Below, piece by piece: positions 9,101 through 17,618 of a stretch of 64,000 bases of DNA. Below the pieces are notes generated by a model that did not search any database, was not told the origin of the DNA, and saw only the letters and a program-made list of their open reading frames with translations. This stretch comes from Clostridia bacterium. Lineage in GTDB: Bacteria > Bacillota > Clostridia > Oscillospirales > CAG-272. The stretch spans positions 1 to 64,000 of the forward strand of contig JAFTIN010000003.1 of the NCBI GenBank assembly GCA_017456895.1, written 5' to 3'. Each line of letters begins with the position of its first letter. Position 1 is the stretch's first letter. A program made the translations under genes and the position numbers.

Positions 9101-10146
9101 CCGTCATCAGCAACAGCTATAGGCTTTCTTTCCTTTCCTATGTAGCAATAGTCAACGCCTATCTTCATGGAAAGAGCGTCGAGAATATCCTTGGAAGGAT
9201 TAGCGGAAACCGCGCCGCCGATGATATTCTCGGTCTTGGGAGCGCCCTCGTTAACGAGAGAACCGCAACCCATAGACGCGTTTACGGGATAGACATAATT
9301 TACGCCGTCATATACCTTGAAGTTATCAAAGCAGATGCTGGTACCGTAATTTTCGGGCTTGTCAGAGCCTGTGGACTGGAATCTGAAGAGCTCAATTCCC
9401 TTACCCGCATCACCGTACATAAGGAGGGGCTCGCCTGTCCAGAGCTCCATTCCCTTAGAGCCGTCCGGAGAACCGATGTAGATGTAAAGGAGGAAATACT
9501 TGGTGTTGGTTTCCGCAGCATTAGCCTTTTCAGCATCGGTCATATCGTCGGTTATACTTACATGCTCGTAAGTGTAATCAAAAACAAGCTGGATTCTGGT
9601 CCATTCGTTGGTAAGCTCGAATGCAGGCTCTGAGCTGCCGCCCTCGTGAGGGCCGTTACTCATCAGATATACCTGATTGTCAACTACCTTCATGAAGTCA
9701 TAAGTGCTTCTGGTAGTTCCGCGCTTGGTACCAAAATGGATAACGTTAGAGAAGTTACAAATGTCGTCGCTCTTTACGTCAAACTCAAATACGGTACCTA
9801 CATCCTGGTTAGTACCGAAATTGATCTGAGCGTAGTCGTTGTCGCTCGAGTTGAGCTCAAGACGCCAGAAGTAGTTGATCTCAAAATCAGCTGTCTCCTC
9901 ATAATCAATAGTGAAGGTGGTAGAGCCGGTAGAGCCCTGATCCTGGATCTGCATACCGTTGTTCACACCCCAACCCTCGTCATAGGTACGGTTGTAGAGG
10001 AGCTTGATCGGGCTCTCTTCTTCCGTATCCTCTGTTTCGCCTTCGCCGCTCTCGGTCTCTTCAGCGTTTGCAAAGATCGCAAACATGGAGAGCAAGGAAG
10101 ACATAACGAGAATGAGTGCGAGTAGTCTCAGAAATTTGCTTTTCAT
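6190..10146 (-). CDS. Large secreted heparinase II/III-like protein
   Basis: This 1318-residue exported protein probably acts on an acidic polysaccharide by beta-elimination. Residues 1-29 are a signal peptide ending ANA, followed by a Glu/Thr-rich linker. Residues about 45-300 look like a beta-sandwich carbohydrate-binding or LamG-like module. Residues about 310-460 resemble the copper amine oxidase N-terminal-like domain of Firmicute surface proteins. Residues about 470-860 form the alpha-toroid part (HWGPGHFLNC near 649, SQDTSYF near 855). Residues about 880-1180 form the heparinase II/III beta-sheet domain, with HGQIDAGAF near 940. The C-terminus is helical, with no sorting motif seen. 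It shares many blocks with the cytoplasmic protein at 53025-55379. The start has GGAG upstream. Substrate cannot be read from sequence. Confidence 0.85.
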   Translation of the reverse strand: MKSKFLRLLALILVMSSLLSMFAIFANAEETESGEGETEDTEEESPIKLLYNRTYDEGWGVNNGMQIQDQGSTGSTTFTIDYEETADFEINYFWRLELNSSDNDYAQINFGTNQDVGTVFEFDVKSDDICNFSNVIHFGTKRGTTRSTYDFMKVVDNQVYLMSNGPHEGGSSEPAFELTNEWTRIQLVFDYTYEHVSITDDMTDAEKANAAETNTKYFLLYIYIGSPDGSKGMELWTGEPLLMYGDAGKGIELFRFQSTGSDKPENYGTSICFDNFKVYDGVNYVYPVNASMGCGSLVNEGAPKTENIIGGAVSANPSKDILDALSMKIGVDYCYIGKERKPIAVADDGTAFGAPVRINGEVMISLDKVLEYIGYPSYVHPDGSTIDISTGLSATYLFIGKKEATVGGIVVDLNTAPGYVTDADGNTFIAIALSDVDSLFPGYHSDYDDMGYIAISEYRNILDRDVNLAAMVAVMKEFVFDYFTADQIYEDVKNNTNGFQHPYILANGEQIDLMYNEYQALNAKAEADELEEGSEEYWMWVHYQRIVDAGESYYKYYAKRDANGTYDTFAGVEPDQYDAKGNNLRGTHSLDQNYMDTFGYDVGGRSDITNRTNRLEGMAFAYVLTKDVKYLQLCYEVALILGNWTHWGPGHFLNCADSSNDYAVFYDWTYNGYVELKNAGVKRLDGSDYEVSVLAEILARQGVHEGYYSTINKTSDHLSPVVGTGGGHYTERNNNWAAVCTGGMAVAALAILGDVDEQYTYEAKYILSSNFDTLINNSGLDCYAPDGAYNESPGYWNYGTNNLFRMCAALDSAAGTNYGLLDCWGLDTTCYYACHTEDNDSHYFPFHDATLGSQDTSYFFYVAQHYGDDTLYDVRLKQINGNVKWATPIDLIYYPRDVEINAEAVQLDYYSDNIDLFATRASWERGALFASIIGGKNNVTHGQIDAGAFVYHNGGNIWVYDLGTENYNAPGFWPDATRYRYYVMKPEGNNTVAISSDPVGVPYGQTLNSVADSYDWGSNEHGAYAVYNMGTALGAQVNRWERGMLLTNDRKTTVIQDQISFKSMQTVYWFAHYSLRYVDKVEISKDGRTAYMKQEMGKNEHGETIYQTVRFSLLSPNPSLKFEIMDCYTFIHTTGNSATYSPEDVAKLGTEYERDRSQYRKLAICSGEAVSFEIAVVIEMIDDKTIGKKTEPAVGYTMDNMDSWVPYADTRNVKVDEGDTIIRRGKPSVEKHFVQGLAKIAAMEEQGILYTDKITDYYRALTDAYYCVRTLGVDMPSGYEDQIAALKEYREAFAAYRKAVSELQKGQLEFVYKLMSLK

Positions 10147-10179
10147 AAGAGGTTCTCCTTTTTATAATTTGCTGATTTT

Positions 10180-10208
10180 AGAATAACACGCCATTTTTTA
10201 AAAGTCAA
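10180..10208 (-). promoter_or_regulatory. SigA promoter of the secreted heparinase-like gene
   Basis: TTGACT (10208-10203) and TATTCT (10185-10180) are spaced by 17 bp, 34 nt before the start codon. Confidence 0.7.
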
Positions 10209-10291
10209 GGGAGAAAATAAGTAATATTAAATAAAAAAATAAAACTATACAAAAATACGTTGGAAGCACTGTTCATTCTTCACAAAACATA

Positions 10292-10324
10292 AGCGGAGAG
10301 CCTCTTTCCCGTCGGCTCTCCGCT
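10292..10324 (-). terminator. Hairpin after the histidine kinase gene
   Basis: A perfect 11-bp stem (AGCGGAGAGCC/GGCTCTCCGCT) lies six nt beyond the kinase stop. The following T-tract on minus is broken (TTATGTTTTG), so efficiency is uncertain. Confidence 0.6.
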
Positions 10325-10329
10325 CGTTT

Positions 10330-11628
10330 TCAAAATATCATCGTAATATCTACCGTAACACCGTCTTCACTCTTAGCCTTTACGGTTCCTCCGTGAGCTC
10401 TCACAATAGCCTGAACTACCGAAAGGCCTATTCCCGAGCCGCCCGTAGCGGAATTTCTCGAGAGATCGGTACGGTAAAAACGGTCAAACCACCTGTCGAG
10501 TGAGCCCTTCTCTACCCCTTCCGTGGTGTTGGATACGGTGAGCTCAACTCCGTTTGGCAGCTTCTGTATTCTTACCGAGACGCTTCCGCCCTCGTTGACA
10601 TATCTGAAGGCATTATCGAGTAGGAGCATAATACATCTTCTGATCTCGCCCTCGTTTCCGACAAGCATAACGTTCTCAGAAACTGCCACATTAAACGACA
10701 CGCCCCCCGACATAGCGATGCTTTTATACTGCTCGGAGGTATCGAAAAAGGCCTCGGAAAGCGAAAATTCACTCATCTCGAGCTTAACTCCCTCCTCCAT
10801 CTTTGAGAGGATAACGAGCTTTTCTGTAAGCGAGGCGAGCTTGGATACCTGATTCTTTATACCCTCGGTCCACTGACTCTCTCCGTTTTCCATTTCTATT
10901 ACCTCTGCGTTCGCGGAGATAACGGTCAAGGGCGTTTTCATCTCATGGCCCGCATCCGTGATGAATCTTTTCTGCTTCTCATAGCTCTCTATGATCGGTC
11001 TGAGAGCTGTTTCCGAGAGCAGTATAACAAGCAGGAATATAGCCACAAGACCAACACCCGTAATGATAAGGCTTGAGACAAGGAAGGACCTCATAGAGTC
11101 AAACTCGCGCGTTGCGTCGAGGAAAACGTAGATTATACATCCGTCCTCCGTACCGCCTCTCTTGTACTTATAGCTGTCCAAGTATCCGTCGCTCCAGTCC
11201 TCTGCGAACATTTTTGCAGCCAGATTCTTTGCCTCTTCATAATCCACGGCAGCTATTTTTGTAGTGTCAACAGTCAAAACGTTGCCACCCGTGTCAAATT
11301 TAACAGTAAAATATCTCGTCTCGAAGGGAGTCTCGGGGCTCATATGCTGACGCTTGTCCTCTTCCTCCTCCTTTTCGGTCTGATCGGCGTTCTCGCCGTC
11401 TTCAGCGGTGTTCGCATCTTCCTTTCCCTCATCGGGATCCGGCTCCTCGATAGGTGGGAACTCGGGCATTTTTCCTTCATTTTCAACGATCAGCGAAAGC
11501 TTGTCCTCAAGCTGTGAATCAACCGAGACGAAGCTGGCTATGTTGATAGCGGCGATAATGATGCCGAGAACAATAGTCACCGAGGTCATTACGATAAGTA
11601 TATACTTCCTTTTCAGGCGCTTGATCAT
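10330..11628 (-). CDS. Membrane sensor histidine kinase
   Basis: This is a 432-residue kinase of a two-component system. Helix one spans about 9-36, followed by an external sensor region (37-182) containing a very acidic, Glu/Asp-rich low-complexity segment at about 55-95. Helix two spans about 184-206. The dimerisation/phosphoacceptor domain has FITDAGHEMKTPLTVI with the phosphorylated histidine at 228. The ATP-binding domain follows, with LLLDNAFRYV as N-box and GSGIGLSVVQ as G-box. The start overlaps the stop of the response regulator gene by four bases (ATGA). The signal is unknown; the acidic external segment could bind cations or basic peptides, but this is inference. Confidence 0.92.
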   Translation of the reverse strand: MIKRLKRKYILIVMTSVTIVLGIIIAAINIASFVSVDSQLEDKLSLIVENEGKMPEFPPIEEPDPDEGKEDANTAEDGENADQTEKEEEEDKRQHMSPETPFETRYFTVKFDTGGNVLTVDTTKIAAVDYEEAKNLAAKMFAEDWSDGYLDSYKYKRGGTEDGCIIYVFLDATREFDSMRSFLVSSLIITGVGLVAIFLLVILLSETALRPIIESYEKQKRFITDAGHEMKTPLTVISANAEVIEMENGESQWTEGIKNQVSKLASLTEKLVILSKMEEGVKLEMSEFSLSEAFFDTSEQYKSIAMSGGVSFNVAVSENVMLVGNEGEIRRCIMLLLDNAFRYVNEGGSVSVRIQKLPNGVELTVSNTTEGVEKGSLDRWFDRFYRTDLSRNSATGGSGIGLSVVQAIVRAHGGTVKAKSEDGVTVDITMIF

Positions 11629-12299
11629 TTACCCGCCTCCAGAGAGTAGCCGAGATTTCTGTGAGCCTCAATGACCACGGATGATCCGAGCCCCTGCAGC
11701 TTTCTGCGAAGATAGGATACGTAAACCCATACCACGTTTTGCTCGGTCTCGCTGTCGTAGCCCCATATCTTATCCATAAACCTATCTACGGAAATTATTC
11801 CGCCGTCGGCGCTGATAAGCATCTCGAGCATCTGAAACTCCTTATTGGTGAGTCTGACCTTCTCCTCGCCAGAGATAAGCATACACGACGAGAGTTCAAG
11901 AGTGATATCTCCAAAGGTGAGGCTGGTATCCACGTTCTCGGTACGGCGTCTGAGCATAGCCCTGACTCTGGCTAACAGCTCCTTCATAGCGAAGGGCTTG
12001 GTGAGATAGTCATCCGCTCCCGCATCGAGTCCCTCAACACGGTCGTCTATATCTGATTTCGCCGTTAAAATCAACACGGGTATGCTGTTTCCTTCTTCCC
12101 TGACCTTACGAAGCACCGACATTCCGTCCAGCTTCGGCATCATTATATCAAGGATAGCTCCGTCATAATTTCCGTTTTCGAGATAACAAAGAGCCTCCTC
12201 ACCGTCATGCACGACGTCGACGGAATAATTGTTGTGGCGGAGAATGACCGCCAGAGCCTTGGCGAGCTCCTTTTCATCCTCTGCAAGAAGCAATCTCAT
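11625..12299 (-). CDS. OmpR-family response regulator
   Basis: This 224-residue DNA-binding regulator is the partner of the kinase at 10330. The receiver domain (1-115) contains the acidic pair EDE at 7-9, the phosphoacceptor Asp51 in ILDIMMP, and the LTAKS and KPFAMKEL motifs. The C-terminal winged helix (about 130-222) shows the typical LTNKEFQMLEML and VWVYVSYLRRKL. I choose the ATG at 12299, which is preceded by AAGGAGG; six upstream in-frame codons from 12317 are unsupported. It is translationally coupled to the kinase. The target genes are not evident; the neighbouring secreted protein is a candidate only by proximity. Confidence 0.93.
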   Translation of the reverse strand: MRLLLAEDEKELAKALAVILRHNNYSVDVVHDGEEALCYLENGNYDGAILDIMMPKLDGMSVLRKVREEGNSIPVLILTAKSDIDDRVEGLDAGADDYLTKPFAMKELLARVRAMLRRRTENVDTSLTFGDITLELSSCMLISGEEKVRLTNKEFQMLEMLISADGGIISVDRFMDKIWGYDSETEQNVVWVYVSYLRRKLQGLGSSVVIEAHRNLGYSLEAGK

Positions 12300-12413
12300 A
12301 TAATCCTCCTTGGGCAAGAGATTCTCGGTACAGATACCGCTTCCCTCTTCGCCGCTTTAAAAATATTTTCAACCATAGGCTACCAAACGTAGCTTAAAGA
12401 AACTTAAAATAGT

Positions 12414-12446
12414 AGCCGCCCTTTAATTTTAACATATCGGGCGGCT
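12414..12446 (-). terminator. Hairpin after the SpoVAF-like gene
   Basis: An 8-bp AGCCGCCC/GGGCGGCT stem lies 20 nt past the stop at 12467, followed by a T-rich tract (ACTATTTTAAG) on minus. Confidence 0.65.
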
Positions 12447-12466
12447 TATTTCAAGCGTATTCTTTA

Positions 12467-13873
12467 TTATTCCTTTGGTAAATCGTTTTTCTTTACGCGG
12501 AAGATGAGGTGCGCCATCGCCCGACCGTCGAAGGGTATGAGCGGATACAGATATCCCGATCTGCCCGTAACGGTAACGTTGGTAACGAGGAGAAACGAGA
12601 AAAGCAGCATACCTGCCAAAAGGCCCCAAGCGCCAAGAAAATAGGTAAGGATGAGCATAGCCACCCTGACAAACTTAAAGGCGTATCCGAGCTCTACGTT
12701 CTGCTGAGCAAAATTGGCTATAGCAACAAAAGCCATATAGAGGATGACGTCCTCGCACACCCACCCTACCCCTACGGCAAAATCGCCAAGCAGAAGCGCG
12801 CCGACGACCGACAGAGAGTTGGATAGCATATCCGGAGTGTTCATTGAAGCTATCTTCAGTCCGTCGATAGCGATCTCTATGAGCAAAAGCTGTAAAATGA
12901 TAGGCAGAGCGCCCGGATCATCGGGGATCAAAAACCCGAGATACTGGGGGAGCGTGTCGGAAAATTCAAGACAAAGATACCAAACGGGTGTGATTATTAC
13001 CGACAGCAGCAGTATAAGCGTTCGTACTATACGCAGGTAACTGCCGGTGAGCGGCGGAAAATAATAATCATCGGTCTGCTGAAGGTAGTCAAAGATCGAG
13101 GTCGGAAGGATCATGACCTGCGGCGATGTGTCGCATATGATCAGTACGCTCCCCTCAAGCAGCTGAGCAGATGCGGTATCCGGACGCTCTGTCACGCGTA
13201 TTTTCGGAAACGGGTTCCACCATCCGCGCCTAACTAAGCTCTCGGCAAGGCTGCGGTAACCGAGGCATACCCCCTCGGGTCTGATCTGTCCGAGTCTCGA
13301 CGAGATATTCTCTACCAGCTTCCTGTCCGCCACTCCTTCAACGTAACAGAGTACAATATCGGTACGCGAGGAGCCGCCGAGACCGAAGTGCCGCATCGTC
13401 AATCGCGGATCGCGTATTCTCCTTCGGATGAGAGCGGTGTTCATCACCAGAGTCTCGACAAAACCGTCTCTTGAGCCCTGCATCACCCTGTCCGTGTCCG
13501 GTTCGGCAGTAGTACGTGCGGGATAGGTCCTCGCGTCTATCAGTATCGACTCGGTCGGGAATGACGAAGATAGGACCGCGGTTTGTCCGGAAAGTACAGC
13601 GGTGATTATTCCGTCAATATCATCTGCGAGCTCGACCTCAATGTACGGCAGGTCGCTGACCAACGCATTGGCGCCACCGATGCTCTTTTTTGAAAGCAGA
13701 TACTGCATCAGCCTCTGCATCTCCGAGTCCTTGGTAAATCCGTCGACGTAGAAAAAACACACGTCATCCTGCCCGACGGTAAGATGTCTTTCAATGACGT
13801 CAAAGTTCTCCCCTACCCTGAGCCTCGAGGACAGGAGTGAGACGTTTGCCTTGTGGGATAGACTTAAGCTCAT
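12467..13873 (-). CDS. GerA-family spore protein, SpoVAF-like
   Basis: This 468-residue membrane protein belongs to the GerA family of spore germinant receptor A subunits and SpoVAF. The N-terminal soluble part has VGENFDVIERHL and VCFFYVDGFTKD, which fits SpoVAF better than GerAA. The VEGVADRKLVENI segment, the PQVMILPTSIFDYLQ region and the five or so C-terminal membrane helices (from about 290) are family hallmarks. The start at 13873 lies five nt after GGAGG; an earlier GTG at 13879 is too close to that site. It stands alone, without spoVAE or gerB/gerC genes next to it. A possible SigG -35 element lies upstream. Expected location is the inner forespore membrane. Confidence 0.85.
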   Translation of the reverse strand: MSLSLSHKANVSLLSSRLRVGENFDVIERHLTVGQDDVCFFYVDGFTKDSEMQRLMQYLLSKKSIGGANALVSDLPYIEVELADDIDGIITAVLSGQTAVLSSSFPTESILIDARTYPARTTAEPDTDRVMQGSRDGFVETLVMNTALIRRRIRDPRLTMRHFGLGGSSRTDIVLCYVEGVADRKLVENISSRLGQIRPEGVCLGYRSLAESLVRRGWWNPFPKIRVTERPDTASAQLLEGSVLIICDTSPQVMILPTSIFDYLQQTDDYYFPPLTGSYLRIVRTLILLLSVIITPVWYLCLEFSDTLPQYLGFLIPDDPGALPIILQLLLIEIAIDGLKIASMNTPDMLSNSLSVVGALLLGDFAVGVGWVCEDVILYMAFVAIANFAQQNVELGYAFKFVRVAMLILTYFLGAWGLLAGMLLFSFLLVTNVTVTGRSGYLYPLIPFDGRAMAHLIFRVKKNDLPKE

Positions 13874-13894
13874 ACACACCTCCGTTTTCTTAGG

Positions 13895-13924
13895 ATTATT
13901 GACGGGGAGCGATATTTGTATTCA
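13895..13924 (-). promoter_or_regulatory. Possible forespore (SigG-type) promoter
   Basis: TGAATA (13924-13919) matches the SigG -35 perfectly. Seventeen nt downstream is CAATAAT, only a partial match to the CATNNTA-type -10. It is plausible given the spore gene downstream, but weak. Confidence 0.3.
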
Positions 13925-13944
13925 TCCTGAGTTGTTTTAAGTGC

Positions 13945-13984
13945 AAAAAACACCCGTGTAGCCTCAAATAAAGCCACACGGGTG
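13945..13984 (-). terminator. Intrinsic terminator of the U32 peptidase gene
   Basis: A CACCCGTGT/ACACGGGTG stem with six T following on minus lies just past the stop at 14007. Confidence 0.85.
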
Positions 13985-14006
13985 CCATCTTATCTGTTTT
14001 TCACGG

Positions 14007-16052
14007 TCAGTCGATCTTTCTTTTTCCCATCCTTCTGAACTGTCCGTCAAGCGGGAATGGAGCCCCTTCGCGAAAGGCTCTGACAACCCTTGCGACCTCG
14101 CGGGAAGTCTCCGTGGTGAAGATAAAGTGATATCCTCTGACGCCGCGTATATCCGAAAGCTTATCCGCCATATAGGTGTATGCGGAATTGAAGATAAGGT
14201 TGCGGTGCGAGAACTCACGCATCATCGGGAAGGCTATTCCCTTTCTGTCAACGAGAGTGCATTTTCCACACTTATCACATCCGAAGTTATCCTTCATAAA
14301 ACAGCGCTCGGTTATCATCAACGGTATCCTGCCGTAGACGATGGCGCGGGCACCTATGCCTCCGGCCTGCCTTGCCGTAAGCTCTGCAGATACGGTAACG
14401 CTCTGTACACCGATATCCTTAAGAGCGAAAAGCGAGTCGGAATTGGTGACGTTCAGTCTGAAATCGCCCAGTGGCGTAAGGCCGTATTTCTTAGCCAGTA
14501 CAACGTGAGAAAGATTGCCTATAAGAGCGTAGCGAGCCCCCTGCTCCTTAGCATCCCCGATAAGCTCCTCTACCGTCTTTATTTCATCCTCCATTATCAC
14601 CGGAGGCAGGTATATTCCGTTGGCCTTATCCTTGACAGCCCCGTAATCGGTAAGAGGCGCAAAAATAACGTCAAAGTGGCTAAGAACGTCCTCTACGAGA
14701 GAAGAAAGAGTATCCGCGCGGTGGAAAACGGCTATGCTTTTCAGCGCATTTTCCTCTAAAAACGCGGGGGGCGTGTCGAGTTTTCGGCCGTTTTCATCAT
14801 CCGTCCATGCCCTACCGAAGCACTCGAATTTCTCCGCCGCCTCACGTCTTAATCTGTTCAACGAGGCGACAGACATATTAACACCGGAGTCGAGCTCAAG
14901 CTCGATATCCGAGGGGGAGAGCGAAAGAAACGTGTTGCCCATCTTAGAGAGTCTTTCCTTCACCGCATCCTCGGTAAGAGGGGCACTTTTGGCCACGTCG
15001 GCGCAGTCGCCGCGCACGGTAACCTCTCGGTCTGTATCAATGCCGTAAACCGTCATTTCGGATGGCTCTCCGAGCTTTATTTTCACACGTGCCCTGACCT
15101 TCACTCTGTCGGGAGTGAAATCCCCGGTCGCATCCATCCTCGAGGCCTGCTTGTCCGCCTCGGTCCTGACACCGGTCATTCTGCCAAACGTGTCGCCCCT
15201 AAAGTAACCGTCGGTAAAGCCGCCGCGAGAGAAGGCGCGTTCAAGTCGTCTGTTCTCTTCTCTTGTGGAATTCCTGTGCTCGTCAAGAAGCCTTCGGTAT
15301 ATCGAGGTCACGGTATATACGTAATCCGCAGACTTCATACGTCCCTCGATCTTAAGCGATGCGACACCCGACTCTATAAGCTCCGTGACGTGCTCTGCCA
15401 GCGAAAGATCGCTGAGCGAAAGTATATACTTACCGTCGTTATACGGAAGGCGGCAAGGCTGGGCGCACTCTCCGCGATTTCCGCTCCTGCCTCCGATCAT
15501 GGATGAAAACAGGCATTGTCCGGAGTGACATACACATAGTGCTCCGTGTAAAAACACCTCTGTCTCAGCCTTACATCTCTCGGTCACCGCCCTGATATTT
15601 TTACCCGAAAGCTCCCTTGCAAGTACTACACGGGTACACCCTAACGAGTATGCAAGGTCCGCGCCGAGTGAATTGTTGACCGACATCTGAGTGGAGGCGT
15701 GGAGCTCAAGATCCGGAATCTCTCTCCTCAATCTTCTGATAAGCCCGAGATCCGCGACTATAAGCGCATCTACGCCAAAAACGTATAGCTCCTTGGCAAA
15801 GGCAACGGCTTCGTCGAGCTCATTACCGAAGAGAAGTATATTCATGGTGACGTACAGCTTCACGCCGTGGAGGTGACAGTAGGACACCGCTTTTTTAATT
15901 TCATCCGAGTCAAAGTTCTTCGCATACGCCCTCGCGGAAAACGCCTTTCCGCCTATGTAGACGGCATCCGCTCCGCCTCTGACAGCAGCCACGAGACACT
16001 CAAAGTCGCCCGCGGGAGCGAGCAGCTCGGGAAGATCATCTTTTCTTCTCAT
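14007..16052 (-). CDS. U32-family peptidase / RlhA-like protein
   Basis: This 681-residue protein belongs to the collagenase-like U32 family. The N-terminal barrel starts LPELLAPAGDFECL with the GADAVYIGG motif. The family signature surrounds HGALCVCHSGQC and RGECAQPCRLPY, whose cysteines are likely iron-sulfur ligands in RlhA-type enzymes. The C-terminal half contains a second cysteine cluster, CFMKDNFGCDKCGKC. RlhA in Escherichia coli hydroxylates 23S rRNA C2501. Whether this protein does so or is a peptidase cannot be decided by motif. I use the ATG at 16052, five nt after AGAGG; the adjacent ATG at 16055 is an alternative, and the frame stays open to 16139 without a ribosome site. Confidence 0.87.
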   Translation of the reverse strand: MRRKDDLPELLAPAGDFECLVAAVRGGADAVYIGGKAFSARAYAKNFDSDEIKKAVSYCHLHGVKLYVTMNILLFGNELDEAVAFAKELYVFGVDALIVADLGLIRRLRREIPDLELHASTQMSVNNSLGADLAYSLGCTRVVLARELSGKNIRAVTERCKAETEVFLHGALCVCHSGQCLFSSMIGGRSGNRGECAQPCRLPYNDGKYILSLSDLSLAEHVTELIESGVASLKIEGRMKSADYVYTVTSIYRRLLDEHRNSTREENRRLERAFSRGGFTDGYFRGDTFGRMTGVRTEADKQASRMDATGDFTPDRVKVRARVKIKLGEPSEMTVYGIDTDREVTVRGDCADVAKSAPLTEDAVKERLSKMGNTFLSLSPSDIELELDSGVNMSVASLNRLRREAAEKFECFGRAWTDDENGRKLDTPPAFLEENALKSIAVFHRADTLSSLVEDVLSHFDVIFAPLTDYGAVKDKANGIYLPPVIMEDEIKTVEELIGDAKEQGARYALIGNLSHVVLAKKYGLTPLGDFRLNVTNSDSLFALKDIGVQSVTVSAELTARQAGGIGARAIVYGRIPLMITERCFMKDNFGCDKCGKCTLVDRKGIAFPMMREFSHRNLIFNSAYTYMADKLSDIRGVRGYHFIFTTETSREVARVVRAFREGAPFPLDGQFRRMGKRKID

Positions 16053-16110
16053 CATTACCTCTTCGCGCCCTCGGTCGCTTGCCCTTAAGCGCTTAAAATT
16101 TATCGGTAAT

Positions 16111-16139
16111 ATTTTATCATATAGGGTAAAAAAAGTCAA
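16111..16139 (-). promoter_or_regulatory. SigA promoter of the U32 peptidase gene
   Basis: TTGACT (16139-16134) and TAAAAT (16116-16111) are spaced by 17 bp. The -35 abuts the hairpin that ends dpaB. Confidence 0.75.
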
Positions 16140-16141
16140 TA

Positions 16142-16172
16142 CGCCGCGCCCACGTGATATATGAGCGCGGCG
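16142..16172 (-). terminator. Hairpin after dpaB
   Basis: An 8-bp CGCCGCGC/GCGCGGCG stem lies six nt beyond the dpaB stop. The T-run on minus begins eight nt later, within the downstream promoter, so terminator and promoter are fused. Confidence 0.55.
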
Positions 16173-16178
16173 ATCGGC

Positions 16179-16763
16179 TTAGTGCGAACCTTTGGGCACG
16201 GAAAGAAAGATCGGTCTTTGCTGCTCACCCTTTAGAGCGGCGTTAATAACCGAAGGAATCAGCTCAAACTCCGCTACGAGAGAATGCGGCTTAGCCTTAG
16301 GACTATCTTGAAGCATAGGAACAAAATACACGGCCTTACGGTTGAGCATAAGGGAGATGTTATATAGATTTTGACTCATAGCGTCGTTCGAGGCGAGAGC
16401 TATGACGAGCGGTCTGTCAGCTCTTAGATGAGCCTTGATAGCCATGGTCGCCGCCGTATCCGTTATTCCGTTTGCCACCTTGCCGAGAGTATTACCCGTG
16501 CATGGCGCAACGACGAGAAGATCAAGGGGCGAGGCAGGTCCGAGAGGCTCGGCATCCACCACCGTGTGAATTATTTTTCTTCCGCATACGCTTTCAACCC
16601 GCCGAGAAAATTCCTCTGCCCTCTGAAATCTCGTGTCAGTGTAATATGCGTTTTCGCTCATAATGGGCAGGACGTCATAGCCACAGCCGACAAGCTCGCA
16701 GAGTACCCCGAGCGAGCGCTCAAGAGTACAGAAGGAGCCGGTAAAGCAATAACCGATCTTCAT
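16179..16763 (-). CDS. spoVFB: Dipicolinate synthase subunit B
   Basis: This 194-residue flavoprotein-fold subunit of dipicolinate synthase (DpaB) makes dipicolinic acid in the mother cell from the diaminopimelate pathway intermediate. Recognisable stretches are MKIGYCFTGSFCTLE, DLLVVAPCTGNTLGKVANGITDTA and the C-terminal KPHSLVAEFELI. The length matches the family. It follows dpaA by 49 nt in the same direction, the usual spoVF gene order, although here without dapG/dapA downstream. The presence of both subunits is direct evidence for endospore formation. Confidence 0.93.
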   Translation of the reverse strand: MKIGYCFTGSFCTLERSLGVLCELVGCGYDVLPIMSENAYYTDTRFQRAEEFSRRVESVCGRKIIHTVVDAEPLGPASPLDLLVVAPCTGNTLGKVANGITDTAATMAIKAHLRADRPLVIALASNDAMSQNLYNISLMLNRKAVYFVPMLQDSPKAKPHSLVAEFELIPSVINAALKGEQQRPIFLSVPKGSH

Positions 16764-16812
16764 CCCTGTAAGTCTCCTTTAAATGTGTATTTCAAAGGAG
16801 TAAGCCGGACGG

Positions 16813-17556
16813 CTACCCCTCCTTTATCAGACGGCGCTCTATAGCCCTTCCCCACGCTGTACCGGCGGACACGGGAAACATTTTCGCAGGGATAGAAGGA
16901 TACCTTTCCACCCCGGGAACATCCGGGAAGTTATCTCCCGAGGCAAGCTCCATAATACGCAGCCCGTCGGGTATATCGGAAGGGGAAAACAGCGGCGCCG
17001 GCGCCGTGTTGATCAGTATATCAAGTCCTGACAGATCCGCCCCCTCGGTACTCGACGCGCTGCCTATTCCGTACCTTGAAAGTTCAATACGGGCATCCGG
17101 CCTTGTGGTATAGACGCGTACCGTTGCTCCAAGATATAAAAAGAGATTGGTAAGCTTTTTACCAATCCTTCCGTATCCGACTATTCCAATTTTCGTGTCA
17201 CAAGGACAAAGCCTTGAAGTGCAGAGAAAAACACCGAGTGCGCATACAGCGGTAATCGAGGCGTTATCAAGTAAGAACTCCTCATCCGCCGATAGATCGT
17301 GGACGGTCGCTCCGAGCTCCTCCGCCTCCTTAATAAATTCTCCCGGCATCCCGTACCCGGATATTAGCGTGTGACCGCTTATCGTATCTAAAACATCATA
17401 AATGCAAATATTAGTTTTCAAAATCGTATGTTTATCCTTCGTTGTCGGTATAGGCAACAATATCATTTTGTCAACGTCATCTGCACATTTTACGCTTCTT
17501 ATATATTCAATACACGCGTCTGCCCTCGGGCCATTTTCATAAGAATGTATAATCAT
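16813..17556 (-). CDS. spoVFA: Dipicolinate synthase subunit A
   Basis: This is the NAD(P)-binding subunit DpaA of dipicolinate synthase. Rossmann features are TKIGIVGYGRIGKKLTNLF near the middle and ILINTAPAPLF later; LRIMELASGDNFPDVPG matches the C-terminal family block. At 247 residues it is shorter than the roughly 297-residue Bacillus subtilis protein, mainly at the N-terminus, where the first nucleotide-binding-like segment seems reduced. I prefer the ATG at 17556, five nt after GAGG; an ATG at 17577 with GGTGAG upstream is equally possible. A SigK-like promoter and a long leader hairpin lie upstream. It works with the DpaB encoded 49 nt downstream. Confidence 0.9.
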   Translation of the reverse strand: MIIHSYENGPRADACIEYIRSVKCADDVDKMILLPIPTTKDKHTILKTNICIYDVLDTISGHTLISGYGMPGEFIKEAEELGATVHDLSADEEFLLDNASITAVCALGVFLCTSRLCPCDTKIGIVGYGRIGKKLTNLFLYLGATVRVYTTRPDARIELSRYGIGSASSTEGADLSGLDILINTAPAPLFSPSDIPDGLRIMELASGDNFPDVPGVERYPSIPAKMFPVSAGTAWGRAIERRLIKEG

Positions 17557-17618
17557 AATGTCCTCAACCTTTGGCATAAGCTCACCCCGGAAAATGACCT
17601 CAGCACCCCGGGACGGTA

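Noticed and set aside
6451-9633. A 1060-codon open frame antisense to the secreted heparinase-like gene
   Set aside because: It runs exactly opposite a gene with signal peptide, promoter, ribosome site and recognisable domains. The long frame follows from the strong C/G third-position bias, and its translation is a low-complexity Val/Leu-rich sequence without a start signal.
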